From JBELHJ01 sp042091495 (GTDB lineage Bacteria > Bacteroidota > Bacteroidia > Flavobacteriales > Flavobacteriaceae): a stretch of DNA of 44,628 bases. Positions 1 through 8,357 of the stretch are shown piece after piece. The position numbers and the translations under genes were made by a program. The first letter of the stretch is position 1. Each line of letters opens with the position of its first letter. Under the pieces are notes generated by a model. It had not been told where the DNA came from, did no database searches, and saw only the letters and a program-made list of their open reading frames with translations. The stretch spans positions 1 to 44,628 of the forward strand of contig JBELHJ010000014.1 in the NCBI GenBank assembly GCA_042091495.1, given 5' to 3'.

Positions 1-393
1 GTCTTTTTTTGATAATATAAAGTTACCGCGATAATCTATTTCAAAATAATGACGTCCTTTTTTAGACCTTTTTTTTTGATCTTCAAAAAGATATTTTACG
101 CTTACATGAAACACAGATTGACTAGTATCTTCATTAATAGTAAGACTTTTTGGAACAAACGTTTTCTTTTTACCCTTAAGTGCTAACATCGCATCTTTAA
201 CTGTACGCATGACGATACGGTCAAGTTCAATTTGACTGATTTTATAATTAATATTACAATTAAAATCAACTTTAACAAATTTACCCATACCATCAGTGAA
301 TATAAATGAATCACTATTTACTTTGGGTAATTGGTATTGAGCATTAATAAAGAAAGTGTTTAGAACTAATCCTAAAAACAATAGAATACGCAT
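1..393 (-). CDS. Secreted hypothetical protein, 3' end outside window
   Basis: An open frame of 131 codons runs from an ATG at 393 to the window edge without a stop, so the C-terminus is missing. The first 18 or so residues (MRILLFLGLVLNTFFINA) form a signal peptide, and the mature part begins near QYQLPKV. The rest is a basic, beta-rich sequence with a lysine cluster (KKKRSKKGRH-like) near residue 115. I do not recognise the family. It starts 22 bases after the stop of the DUF5723-like gene and is probably the third gene of a minus-strand envelope operon that begins at 3491. Periplasmic or surface location is inferred from the signal peptide only. Confidence 0.7.
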   Translation of the reverse strand, partial: MRILLFLGLVLNTFFINAQYQLPKVNSDSFIFTDGMGKFVKVDFNCNINYKISQIELDRIVMRTVKDAMLALKGKKKTFVPKSLTINEDTSQSVFHVSVKYLFEDQKKRSKKGRHYFEIDYRGNFILSKKD

Positions 394-415
394 AAAATAA
401 ATATAAATAGCAGTT

Positions 416-1780
416 TTATAGACCCAGTTCAGTTGGGATAACCTCTAACTCTTCGATGATTTCTTTTTCAGCCTTTTCTTTGGAAGCACGTTTGCCAAAA
501 ACAAAATTGATACCAAAGTTAAAATTGACATTATTTACCTCTTCCACTGGTTGCATTAGAGAAAGTAAGCTATCAGTTGAAAAATACATTTGCCAAAATC
601 CTATCGAATAAACCATATTCATACCTAATTTAAATTCCTCATTATAGCCGCCATAAGAAGAAACTAAACCAACTGTCCCTTTAGAGCCAATAAGGTTATA
701 ACCTAACGCATAAGTATTAATGGCTTCATCAAAAACAGTAAAATTATTATATATAAAACTTAAACGATGTTTTTGGTCTAGCATATAATTGGTTGAAAAA
801 TAAGTTTGAGTAGTTAAATCACTGGTAAAGTTATCAATCTCCCCTTCAGAGGTCACAAAAATAGATTCAAATTCATCTGCTATATCTGCATCGTCATCAT
901 TCAAGTCAATACCCTGAAAAACCCCTTGGTCTTTTGCTATATCAGCAATTTGATATCCCTTTAAATCAGATTTCCATGAAATACTTCCAATATCATTAAC
1001 AGATAAATCAAAAGTAAATTTATCATTCAATTGATAGCGGGCTGAAAAATCTAGAGCAAACCCAGTATTATCTGTTATTGGTTCAAAATCTGAATCACCA
1101 TTAATTAAACTTACACCAGAAGTCCTTACTTGAGCATTTTGAGATGAAAATTGCCAAGTTTTAAATTGAGGATCTAAATCTAAGTTAATAAAACCATCTT
1201 GATCTGTTTCAGCGTGAGCATGACCGTTTAGGTACTTAGCTCTGAAACCAAGATGTAATTTATCTTTAAAAAGGCTGTGAGAATAACCCACACCAAATTC
1301 AGTATATGCCGTTGATAAAGCTTTCTCATTTTCTATTGAGATAGAGGAATTAATCCCAAAATTAGTGATACCCAAAAGTGTTTTGCTTAACTGTACATGT
1401 GAGTTATGCTTGGCATTAACAAACAGTGAAAAACCACCTTTATTTGTGGCAACAGTTAGGTTGAATAAATTGACGTTTAAATTATAGGCAATCAAATTCG
1501 TTTCTTTGGAGCTATCGTACAATCTAGTAGTATTAAATAACAAGTCACCAGTAGTCTCATTTTTATCAAACAGCTGATTTGCTGAGACAAAAGTATTTAC
1601 ACCAATCCCAACGTTTAGAGGTAGTGAAACAGTCACTTTATGTTTGGGCGTAATAATTGAGGAATAATTTTGACCTTGAACTACATAGTCCCTTAAGTTA
1701 TAAAAAGCAATATTCTCTTGTGAAAAGGTAGTTTTAAAACAAAAGAATAATATGACTATTAAGATATTTTTGATTTTCAT
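416..1780 (-). CDS. DUF5723-like outer-membrane beta-barrel protein
   Basis: 454 residues with a signal peptide (MKIKNILIVILFFCFKTTFS, cleavage before QEN). The mature protein is a series of alternating amphipathic strands separated by short turns, rich in N, G, F and Y, as expected of an outer-membrane barrel. Phrases such as YNLRDYVVQGQNYSS, PKHKVTVSLP and the closing FNFGINFVFGKRASKEKAEKE resemble the Bacteroidota DUF5723 family. About 20 charged residues follow the last strand and may protrude into the periplasm. It sits 10 bases after the lipoprotein gene and 22 bases before the next secreted protein. Function is unknown; a surface or assembly role is inference. Confidence 0.7.
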   Translation of the reverse strand: MKIKNILIVILFFCFKTTFSQENIAFYNLRDYVVQGQNYSSIITPKHKVTVSLPLNVGIGVNTFVSANQLFDKNETTGDLLFNTTRLYDSSKETNLIAYNLNVNLFNLTVATNKGGFSLFVNAKHNSHVQLSKTLLGITNFGINSSISIENEKALSTAYTEFGVGYSHSLFKDKLHLGFRAKYLNGHAHAETDQDGFINLDLDPQFKTWQFSSQNAQVRTSGVSLINGDSDFEPITDNTGFALDFSARYQLNDKFTFDLSVNDIGSISWKSDLKGYQIADIAKDQGVFQGIDLNDDDADIADEFESIFVTSEGEIDNFTSDLTTQTYFSTNYMLDQKHRLSFIYNNFTVFDEAINTYALGYNLIGSKGTVGLVSSYGGYNEEFKLGMNMVYSIGFWQMYFSTDSLLSLMQPVEEVNNVNFNFGINFVFGKRASKEKAEKEIIEELEVIPTELGL

Positions 1781-1790
1781 GGTTTACAGT

Positions 1791-3491
1791 TTAATTGGTT
1801 TTGAAATTAACAGAAGTACCTACTTGTAAGTCAAGCTTGTAATCGTCAAAGAATTTTACTTCATTTTCTCCAACGGTATCAACATCTATTTTTAACTGTA
1901 AAGATTTTATTTCTAAAATATCATCAATACTTTCTTTATTTAATTTTATTATAACATAATTTTCTTTTGTACCAATAGTCTTCCTGGTAGCTGACTCAAA
2001 GTTGTCATTACCCTTAATTAGATCAATCCTGTTATCAGGATAGGCTACACCATCATTATCATAGAATATAATGGAATCTAGTAAAGCATCTGATGCATCA
2101 AGAAATTGAAGTTGAGTAGAAATATCTAGTGGAAAGTTTGAACCTATATTGATATGTAATTCAGCACTTTCAAATTGATCAATATCATCTTCGGCAATAT
2201 CAATTTCTAAATCGATATTATCTTCAAATTCAAGACCTTTTATCTTAAAATCAAAAGGGATAATGACATCGACATTCCCTTCCAACTGACTCTGATTATA
2301 TGCAAAAAAAGAAGGTTCTTCAATAGTTTCTACATCAATATTAATGTTCAAATTTGTGGGTAACAACTCCAACAATTCAGGGAGGTTAGAAGTATCTTTA
2401 TTAAGAGAAATTTGAGATTCCTCTGAAATTACCTCGTTAGTAGCACTTGAATAAGTGGCTTGATCTATACGTTTAGGACTATCATTTAAAACTAAATTTT
2501 GGGAATTGCCTGCTGCATTTGTAAAAATTGAGTTTTGAATATCTAAATTGAAAGCTACACCCAAACTATTAGCAATAAGCATTTCTATGGATGCACCAGA
2601 AATACTTAATTCATCAATACCAATATCTTCAAAGAAATCTAATTCAATTTCAGGTAAGCTAACGCTTTGTTGCTCTTTAGCGAAAATACCATATATGATA
2701 TTGGAATCAATATCAATTAACTCAAAACGAATATCAAAAGCATCATTTTTTGATAAAACATCTCCTAATTTAATATCTAAAGTAGTAACCGTATTAATAA
2801 AGAAATTATTAAACACCTCATTGTAATTACTTCCATCAAATGTAAAATCAGCTTCAAAATCACTTAAATCAAATGATTGAGATACCTGGCCCTGATTAGG
2901 AACATCAAGACTAAAATCTAATGGAGTATTAGAGGCTTTACTAAGCAGACTGGGTATAGAGATTTGAATATCTGCTGATGTTTTGGCATTAGAACTTACA
3001 ACAACATTTAAATTTGAATTTTTAAAGTCTAACTTAGAAATGTTATTGCCCTGAAAATCCAAAATTTCATTAATTGTGATGGATTGAGGGGCATTAAACT
3101 GACTAATTATTGAAAAGTTGAGAGCGGTGACTGTAACTTCATCGGAGGTGCCAAAAATAGAGTTTTCACTAGCTAGAGGACTTTCAACAACTCGCTCTAT
3201 GATAACATCATCAATAGGTTCACTAAAAGAAAAATCATCTTGTAAAGAAAATGATTCATTAAATACCAAGGAGATCCCTCCATCTGAAGCTCTGTCAATA
3301 ATAATATCAGAATCACTACCTGTTAACTCATCAATTAAATCATTAGTAGTAAATGTGTAATATCCTAGAGGGCCTTGCACTTCACCACTTAAGTCAGGAT
3401 TTTCGATGTCACCATCGAAGAAATCAAGATTATTGTCACAAGAAGACAGGAATAATGCTGCTAATAGCATTAATTTTAAGGGGTAATTCAT
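1791..3491 (-). CDS. Large acidic lipoprotein, function unknown
   Basis: 566 residues. The N-terminus MNYPLKLMLLAALFLSSC is a lipoprotein signal with the acylated Cys at residue 18, followed by DNN, a Bacteroidota-type acidic start that often directs lipoproteins to the outer membrane or surface. The body is strongly acidic (many D, E, N and S) and predicted to be nearly all beta, with repeating strand-turn patterns. I recognise no catalytic motif. It is the first gene of the operon with the DUF5723-like barrel, so a lipoprotein-barrel partnership at the outer membrane is plausible but unproven. Confidence 0.72.
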   Translation of the reverse strand: MNYPLKLMLLAALFLSSCDNNLDFFDGDIENPDLSGEVQGPLGYYTFTTNDLIDELTGSDSDIIIDRASDGGISLVFNESFSLQDDFSFSEPIDDVIIERVVESPLASENSIFGTSDEVTVTALNFSIISQFNAPQSITINEILDFQGNNISKLDFKNSNLNVVVSSNAKTSADIQISIPSLLSKASNTPLDFSLDVPNQGQVSQSFDLSDFEADFTFDGSNYNEVFNNFFINTVTTLDIKLGDVLSKNDAFDIRFELIDIDSNIIYGIFAKEQQSVSLPEIELDFFEDIGIDELSISGASIEMLIANSLGVAFNLDIQNSIFTNAAGNSQNLVLNDSPKRIDQATYSSATNEVISEESQISLNKDTSNLPELLELLPTNLNINIDVETIEEPSFFAYNQSQLEGNVDVIIPFDFKIKGLEFEDNIDLEIDIAEDDIDQFESAELHINIGSNFPLDISTQLQFLDASDALLDSIIFYDNDGVAYPDNRIDLIKGNDNFESATRKTIGTKENYVIIKLNKESIDDILEIKSLQLKIDVDTVGENEVKFFDDYKLDLQVGTSVNFKTN

Positions 3492-3556
3492 AAATAGGTT
3501 ATTTTAATATTTGATGATGCAAATTAACTTTTTTTTTTTAATGCTATGCATTCAAA

Positions 3557-3588
3557 CTAAAAAAGCACCTACAAAATGTAAGTGCTTT
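3557..3588 (-). terminator. Rho-independent terminator after tRNA-His
   Basis: Read on the minus strand, AAAGCACTTAC, loop ATTTT and GTAGGTGCTTT form an 11-bp stem (one G-T pair), followed by a T run (TTTTTT including the stem end). It lies just after the tRNA 3' end. Confidence 0.85.
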
Positions 3589-3597
3589 CTGTTTAGG

Positions 3598-3672
3598 GGT
3601 GGAAGATCGGGTTCGAACCGACGGCCTCCGGAACCACAATCCGGCGCTCTAACCAGCTGAGCTACAACCACC
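3598..3672 (-). tRNA. tRNA-His (GTG)
   Basis: The minus strand folds into a cloverleaf. The D-arm is GTAGCTCAGCTGGTTAGAGC, the anticodon stem is CCGGA/TCCGG around loop TTGTGGT with anticodon GTG, and the T-loop is TTCGAAC. The extra 5' G (position -1) opposite C73 is the hallmark of tRNA-His. Acceptor positions 5-68 and 6-67 appear as T-T oppositions. No CCA is encoded. A promoter lies upstream and a terminator downstream, so it is probably a single-gene transcript. Confidence 0.95.
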
Positions 3673-3698
3673 ATCTACGCATTGTTAAAATGCGAATG

Positions 3699-3731
3699 CA
3701 AATTTAATCCTTTTATGTAATGATGCAAAGA
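3699..3731 (-). promoter_or_regulatory. Promoter of tRNA-His
   Basis: On the minus strand TCTTTG (3731-3726), a 19-base spacer and TAAATTTG (3706-3699) match the Bacteroidota consensus TTG-N19-TAnnTTTG exactly. Between it and the tRNA, CGCATT-TTAAC-AATGCG (3678-3694) can form a small leader hairpin. Confidence 0.8.
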
Positions 3732-3742
3732 TTTTTTTAGAA

Positions 3743-4459
3743 TTATTTAAGGTCAAAAATAGAATCTACAGCTACCAATCGCTCTACATTAAACCCCTCA
3801 GCGTAAGACACTCCTGTTAACCGTCCTAAATCTTGAGCTCTATAGGAAACACTATCTATAAAATTCTTGGATGATATAGGTGTTTCTGGTTCATCACTAG
3901 TAGCGTCGTAAAACTGACTCTTATAAGCCAGTACGGCTTCAATTTTTTTGTCAAAATGAGAACTGACATCAACCACAAAATCTGGAGTTAGTGGCTGCCA
4001 TTGGATATAATGATAGACGTACTTGGGACGCCATGGCTGTTGCAACTTCCCGCTTCTAGTGGTCTCTATTTTAATTAAACCACTTAAAAAACAAGCGTCA
4101 CTTACTAAACTACTACCTTTACCATGATCAATATGACGATCTTTAATGGCATTACAAAAAACAATGTCTGGCTGATATAAGCGAATAAGTTCAATAAGGG
4201 CTAATTGATGATTGCGATCATTGATAAAAAAACCGTCAGCAAAATTAAGATTAAACCTTACGGCAACACCCAAAATATTAGCAGCATTTTGTGCTTCTTG
4301 GTCACGAATTTCAGCAGTTCCTCTGGTGCCTAATTCACCTCGGGTAAGATCTACAATCCCAACACGCTTTCCTTTGGATATTTCTTTAGCTAGTGTTGCA
4401 CCACAACCCAACTCAACATCATCAGGATGCGCTCCAAATGCTAAAATGTCTAATTTCAT
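3743..4459 (-). CDS. bshB1: Bacillithiol biosynthesis deacetylase BshB1
   Basis: 238 residues, full length for this LmbE/PIG-L family enzyme. It removes the acetyl group from GlcNAc-malate to give GlcN-malate, the second step of bacillithiol synthesis, in the cytoplasm. The zinc motif AHPDDVELGCG is at residues 10-20, and the downstream metal His lies in DRHIDHGKGS. RGELGTRG and the C-terminal YAEGF (VSYAEGFNVERL) are typical of BshB1. No bshA or bshC is in the window. It follows the two small membrane-protein genes on the same strand, about 56 bases after the second, and may be cotranscribed with them. Bacillithiol would be the organism's low-molecular-weight thiol. Confidence 0.93.
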   Translation of the reverse strand: MKLDILAFGAHPDDVELGCGATLAKEISKGKRVGIVDLTRGELGTRGTAEIRDQEAQNAANILGVAVRFNLNFADGFFINDRNHQLALIELIRLYQPDIVFCNAIKDRHIDHGKGSSLVSDACFLSGLIKIETTRSGKLQQPWRPKYVYHYIQWQPLTPDFVVDVSSHFDKKIEAVLAYKSQFYDATSDEPETPISSKNFIDSVSYRAQDLGRLTGVSYAEGFNVERLVAVDSIFDLK

Positions 4460-4515
4460 AAGTGATTTATTAGTCCCACAAAACTAAAAGAAATAAGATT
4501 CTTAAAAAAAGTAAT

Positions 4516-4629
4516 CTAAGAATCATCGTTAAATTTATTGTATAAGCTAATAATAATTAAAGTCCATATAATAATGGCTATAATTACAAATACAGAAAAA
4601 TAAAATACAATAGAATTAGGATTTGTCAT
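4516..4629 (-). CDS. 37-residue single-pass membrane protein
   Basis: A short ORF starting ATG at 4629 encodes MTNPNSIVFYFSVFVIIAII and continues to a hydrophilic tail KFNDDS. One transmembrane helix covers roughly residues 8-30. It overlaps the end of the 63-residue gene by 14 bases in another frame, which suggests translational coupling and makes a chance ORF less likely. I do not recognise the family. It is too short for most gene finders. A small subunit or assembly factor connected with the neighbouring cytochrome c gene is speculative. Confidence 0.55.
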   Translation of the reverse strand: MTNPNSIVFYFSVFVIIAIIIWTLIIISLYNKFNDDS

Positions 4630-4807
4630 GCAATGCCAGTTTAATTAAAATTGCGATTCCTAATACGGTTGGGGCCCACAATCCCACAAAAATACCGTGA
4701 AGCGTTTCCCCTGTCATAAACATATACTCAGCAACAAAAATAATAATGCCACAAAGTAGAAGTATAATCAAATTAGTAACCCCTAACTTTTCAATAAATC
4801 TTCTCAT
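4616..4807 (-). CDS. 63-residue membrane protein
   Basis: MRRFIEKLGVTNLIILLLCG and onward shows two transmembrane segments (about residues 10-30 and 35-57) joined by a short loop MTGETLHG, and a basic N-terminus that should stay in the cytoplasm. I recognise no named family. It starts 74 bases after the ccsBA stop on the same strand and overlaps the 37-residue ORF. The order ccsBA, small membrane protein, small membrane protein, bshB1 suggests an operon, but no function can be assigned. Confidence 0.7.
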   Translation of the reverse strand: MRRFIEKLGVTNLIILLLCGIIIFVAEYMFMTGETLHGIFVGLWAPTVLGIAILIKLALHDKS

Positions 4808-4851
4808 TAATCTTTTTTTAATTAATATAAAGAAATATTTTAAAAGAATGG

Positions 4852-4870
4852 TTATTCTGAATCAGAATAA
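4852..4870. repeat. Perfect 9-bp inverted repeat after ccsBA
   Basis: TTATTCTGA, A, TCAGAATAA is a perfect palindrome with a one-base centre, 11 bases past the ccsBA stop. No T run follows on the minus strand, so it is either a weak terminator or mRNA-stabilising hairpin, or a protein-binding site before the small membrane genes. Confidence 0.5.
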
Positions 4871-4881
4871 AATAATTTCAA

Positions 4882-7800
4882 CTACTTTTTGTAGTACAGT
4901 TTGTATTTACGAAAAGCAAAAAAAGCAAGCACGAAAATCAAACTACATGTAATACCAATGAACTTAACACTCATGATTTGATCACCACTGGCATAAGAAT
5001 GTAAACCTGATAAATAAAAATTCACTCCAAAATAAGTCATGAGTATACTACCGAAAGCTATTATAGCAGATAGATTAAAAGCAAACCGGCCACGCAAACC
5101 TGGGACTAATCGCATGTGAATTACAAAAGCATAGACCATAATACTTATTAGTGCCCAAGTTTCTTTTGGATCCCATCCCCAGTAGCGGCCCCAACTTTCA
5201 TTAGCCCACATACCTCCCAAAAAGTTACCAATGGTTAACATGACCAAACCAACAGTTAAAGCCATTTCGTTAATAATGGTTAGCTCTTTAATATTGAGAT
5301 CAATCTTCTGTTTGTTTTTAGAGTTTGTGAAAATCATAAGTAATAAACACACTACACCTAAAATCATTCCTAAAGCAAAAGGACCATAACTGGCTACTAT
5401 AACAGCAACGTGTATCATTAACCAATAGCTATTTAATACAGGTTGTAAGTTGGCAATGGCTGGATCCATCCAATTCCAATGGGCAACCATGAGTATCATA
5501 GCTGTAACAAAAGCCGTTGATGCAATGGTTAAATCACTTTTTCTTCCAAAAGCTAACCCAAAAAACATAGTAGCCCAAGCCACATAAATCATGGATTCAT
5601 AGGCATCACTCCATGGCGCATGACCAGAGATATACCAACGTAAAATGAGACCGGCGGTGTGGATTACAAACAAACCTAATATCAAAGCTCTAAACCCAAT
5701 TACTGAATAAGAAATCCAACGATTGCCAGAATTGAAAATTTGTAAAATTAAAATCACAAAAAAGAAAAATCCAGCATACAAAAACCAACTGAATAGTTTT
5801 TTGAAAACATCATATTTATTATACCATATTTCTGCCTCAATCTTTTCCTTACTTAGCATCACATCCCCGCCCAATTTCTGTTGAGTACGTTTAAACCCAT
5901 CTAGCAAACTTTCTGGAGAGGAATAGTCTCCAGATGATTTTGAATGATAAACTTCAGATAAATAATACTTAAAGCTGTTTTCAATAAAAGTGCCGTAAAG
6001 TGAATCATTAATTTGCGTTTTAAAAGACTCTTGATAATCAGCTACAGAAATCCACTTATTATTTTCATCATCAGGCACTGGAAATATTCTCAAATTTCGT
6101 CCTCCTAAGGTATTATATAATAGGTTAACCTTTTGATCTATATCTTTAAACTCTTTTTGAAATGCATTAGGCACCTGTGCCTTATAAGCGTCTTCTAAAT
6201 AAGGTTCTAAAATATAGGAACCGTCATTTCTTAAAAAATCAGAAAGTGCCACATATTTAATGGACTTGTCTACACCTATTAATCGTCTTATAGAATCTCC
6301 CTTTTTTGGTTTAAGATAAATTACAGGTACGGTATACCAATACAAGGGCATTTGCTGCATAGACAATAAAATCTGATTAGCGTCCATACCCTCATAAGTA
6401 TCATATTTACTTAATTTTCTTAATATTTCAGAACCAAATGTATTGGCTGGCATCATGCGGCCATTCATATCTTGAACAGCCAAAGTTCCAAACTTATCTG
6501 TATGGGTTTTCGGAATGATATTGGCTTTTATAACAGAATCAATACGAGCTTTATTAGGCGCCTCATGATTATGACCGTCATCTGCTGTATGGTTTTGACC
6601 AACAATAAAAGAAGAGCATAAACCAAATACAATAAGTAATGTTTGTTTCTTAAATTTAACTTTATCAAGTTGTTGCTTAAGACTGCCAAATCTGGAATAT
6701 TTAGAAAATAGAATCGCCATTAATCCAAAATACAACAGCATATAACCAATATAAGTAATCCATGTACCATAAAGATCATGGTTCACTGAAAGGATAGTGC
6801 CTTGCTCATCAGGATCAAAACTGGATTGAAAAAAACGATAACCGCGATGATCCAAAATATGGTTCATGAAAATTTTATAATTGTAATCCCCTTTCTCATT
6901 ATCAATTACAGTAACTTTACTTGAAAAGGAAGAGAAACTGTTCTCTGTACCAGGATAGCGCTCGGCTTCAAAATCATTTAATTTAACACTAAAAGGGAGA
7001 GTATGGACTTTTGAACCATAACGTAATGCAATATCTAATCCGCCTAATTGTTCTTGTTTAAAGGCATTATATGTGCCTTTACCTCCCAGCAGATTAAAAC
7101 GTTTACTTTCACCATTAGAAGTCACTTTCAATACTATACCATCTTCATCTCCCTTGAGCAATTTTGATTTTTTTAGCACATCAAAGTAACCGGTAACAAC
7201 AGGTTTAGGAATAACAAACTGTAGGTTACCAACAACATAACGAGAACGTAATTGTAAGGGTTGTATACTGTCTTTAACTAAAATCCCGTCCTGCATTGTA
7301 GCCATAGTCAAATACGAGCCTTCAAAAGGGGATTCTATAGTCATTTGCCCCTGAGAATTACTAACAATGTTTATTGCGCCGTCTATAGGCTGATTTAAGG
7401 TGAACAAAACATTGTGGATACTTTGTGTTTCACCGGCTTTTAAAAAATGATTGTGTGGCTGTCCGTCTCCGGCTTCTACAATTTTAAGATAGGCTTCACC
7501 CTCAGGATCATAAATCACATCTTCTTCGGCATTAGATACAAATTTTTCTAACTCAAAAGTAACCTCCTGTTGGTCATAAACTTCAGTAACACGAAAGTGG
7601 TTGTCCAAGCGTTCAGAAAAATCAACCTTGTAATTAGGAGCTTTACGTTGCGGCACGCCATCAATTCTATAATCACCATCTATGTATGCGGAAATATAAG
7701 TCTCTTGAGACAAGAATTCATTTTCTGTAGCGCCTTCTCTAATAGACATCATTCCCTCGTAACCAATATAACGGGTTACAAAAGCACCAATAAAAATAAA

Positions 7801-8073
7801 TATGAAAGCTAAATGAAGTGTTAAAGTGGCCCAATTTTCTTTTTTGTGTAAACGATACCTAAAAATATTACCCAAAAAATTTATTACAAAAAACACCATA
7901 ATAGCTTCAAACCACCAGGCATTATAAATCATGGTTCGCGTCAAAGCAGTAGGAGAGGTTTCTTCATTGGCATCTAAAAATGTTCCCGCAGCCATAGCTG
8001 CAGCAAAAACAATAAACAAAACTGCGGTTAAACGTGTGGAAAACAAAATCTTAGAAAGTGAGAATCCCTTCAT
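4882..8073 (-). CDS. ccsBA: Fused cytochrome c synthase CcsBA (ResB-CcsA, system II)
   Basis: 1063 residues, the size of fused system II synthases. It carries heme across the membrane and ligates it to CxxCH motifs of periplasmic apocytochromes c. The N-terminal half is ResB/CcsB-like, with transmembrane helices near residues 8-28, 50-70 and 83-102 and a large periplasmic domain. A helix near 440-460 precedes a second soluble stretch that includes a His-rich QNHTADDGHNHE segment. The C-terminal CcsA half has about eight helices and the tryptophan-rich heme motif WGRYWGWDPKETWALI near residue 960. Conserved His in the C-terminal helices would be heme ligands. The fusion is typical of Bacteroidota. 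A TAAATTTG -7 element lies upstream. Confidence 0.95.
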   Translation of the reverse strand: MKGFSLSKILFSTRLTAVLFIVFAAAMAAGTFLDANEETSPTALTRTMIYNAWWFEAIMVFFVINFLGNIFRYRLHKKENWATLTLHLAFIFIFIGAFVTRYIGYEGMMSIREGATENEFLSQETYISAYIDGDYRIDGVPQRKAPNYKVDFSERLDNHFRVTEVYDQQEVTFELEKFVSNAEEDVIYDPEGEAYLKIVEAGDGQPHNHFLKAGETQSIHNVLFTLNQPIDGAINIVSNSQGQMTIESPFEGSYLTMATMQDGILVKDSIQPLQLRSRYVVGNLQFVIPKPVVTGYFDVLKKSKLLKGDEDGIVLKVTSNGESKRFNLLGGKGTYNAFKQEQLGGLDIALRYGSKVHTLPFSVKLNDFEAERYPGTENSFSSFSSKVTVIDNEKGDYNYKIFMNHILDHRGYRFFQSSFDPDEQGTILSVNHDLYGTWITYIGYMLLYFGLMAILFSKYSRFGSLKQQLDKVKFKKQTLLIVFGLCSSFIVGQNHTADDGHNHEAPNKARIDSVIKANIIPKTHTDKFGTLAVQDMNGRMMPANTFGSEILRKLSKYDTYEGMDANQILLSMQQMPLYWYTVPVIYLKPKKGDSIRRLIGVDKSIKYVALSDFLRNDGSYILEPYLEDAYKAQVPNAFQKEFKDIDQKVNLLYNTLGGRNLRIFPVPDDENNKWISVADYQESFKTQINDSLYGTFIENSFKYYLSEVYHSKSSGDYSSPESLLDGFKRTQQKLGGDVMLSKEKIEAEIWYNKYDVFKKLFSWFLYAGFFFFVILILQIFNSGNRWISYSVIGFRALILGLFVIHTAGLILRWYISGHAPWSDAYESMIYVAWATMFFGLAFGRKSDLTIASTAFVTAMILMVAHWNWMDPAIANLQPVLNSYWLMIHVAVIVASYGPFALGMILGVVCLLLMIFTNSKNKQKIDLNIKELTIINEMALTVGLVMLTIGNFLGGMWANESWGRYWGWDPKETWALISIMVYAFVIHMRLVPGLRGRFAFNLSAIIAFGSILMTYFGVNFYLSGLHSYASGDQIMSVKFIGITCSLIFVLAFFAFRKYKLYYKK

Positions 8074-8098
8074 TGTAATTTAGCATTTTTTGAAGTTG

Positions 8099-8106
8099 CA
8101 AATTTA
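8099..8106 (-). promoter_or_regulatory. Candidate -7 element for ccsBA
   Basis: TAAATTTG on the minus strand matches TAnnTTTG, 25 bases before the ccsBA ATG. No good -33 TTG is found 19 bases upstream, so confidence is limited. Confidence 0.35.
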
Positions 8107-8283
8107 AGGCTTTTAATCGTATTTGAGCCTATGCTTAACGTTTCTCTAAGTAATGTTTCAGATTATGTTAAAAAAAACAAAAAAAACGAGGCTCTCACTG
8201 GAGTTCTTACATTATTTATCATATTTGCCGCCTCATAATTTTTGATGTTTAGATCATCTTTTTTGAGATTTATTTTGTTTTAG

Positions 8284-8315
8284 GGTGGTAAGTTTTTAAC
8301 CTACCACCTTTTTTT
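8284..8315 (+). terminator. Orphan Rho-independent terminator (plus strand)
   Basis: GGTGGTAAGTT, TTT, AACCTACCACC forms an 11-bp stem with one mismatch, followed by seven T. On the minus strand no T run follows, so it works on the plus strand. No plus-strand gene lies upstream, because the ccsBA start is divergent. The 210 bases before it contain no ORF I can support, but do contain GAGGC/GCCTC arms (near 8190 and 8232) that could pair. It could end a small RNA, or act as an attenuator for the gene at 8358. Confidence 0.65.
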
Positions 8316-8320
8316 ATTAT

Positions 8321-8328
8321 TACTTTTG
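8321..8328 (+). promoter_or_regulatory. Candidate -7 element for the 8358 operon
   Basis: TACTTTTG fits TAnnTTTG and lies directly after the orphan terminator, 29 bases before the ATG. The -33 position falls inside the terminator arm and does not match. Confidence 0.35.
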
Positions 8329-8357
8329 AAAATAGTTACATTCACAAATAAATAATT

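Noticed and set aside
2548..3360. Plus-strand ORFs of 92 and 80 codons opposite the lipoprotein gene
   Set aside because: They are antisense shadows of a long, coherent lipoprotein frame, with no start context or family resemblance.
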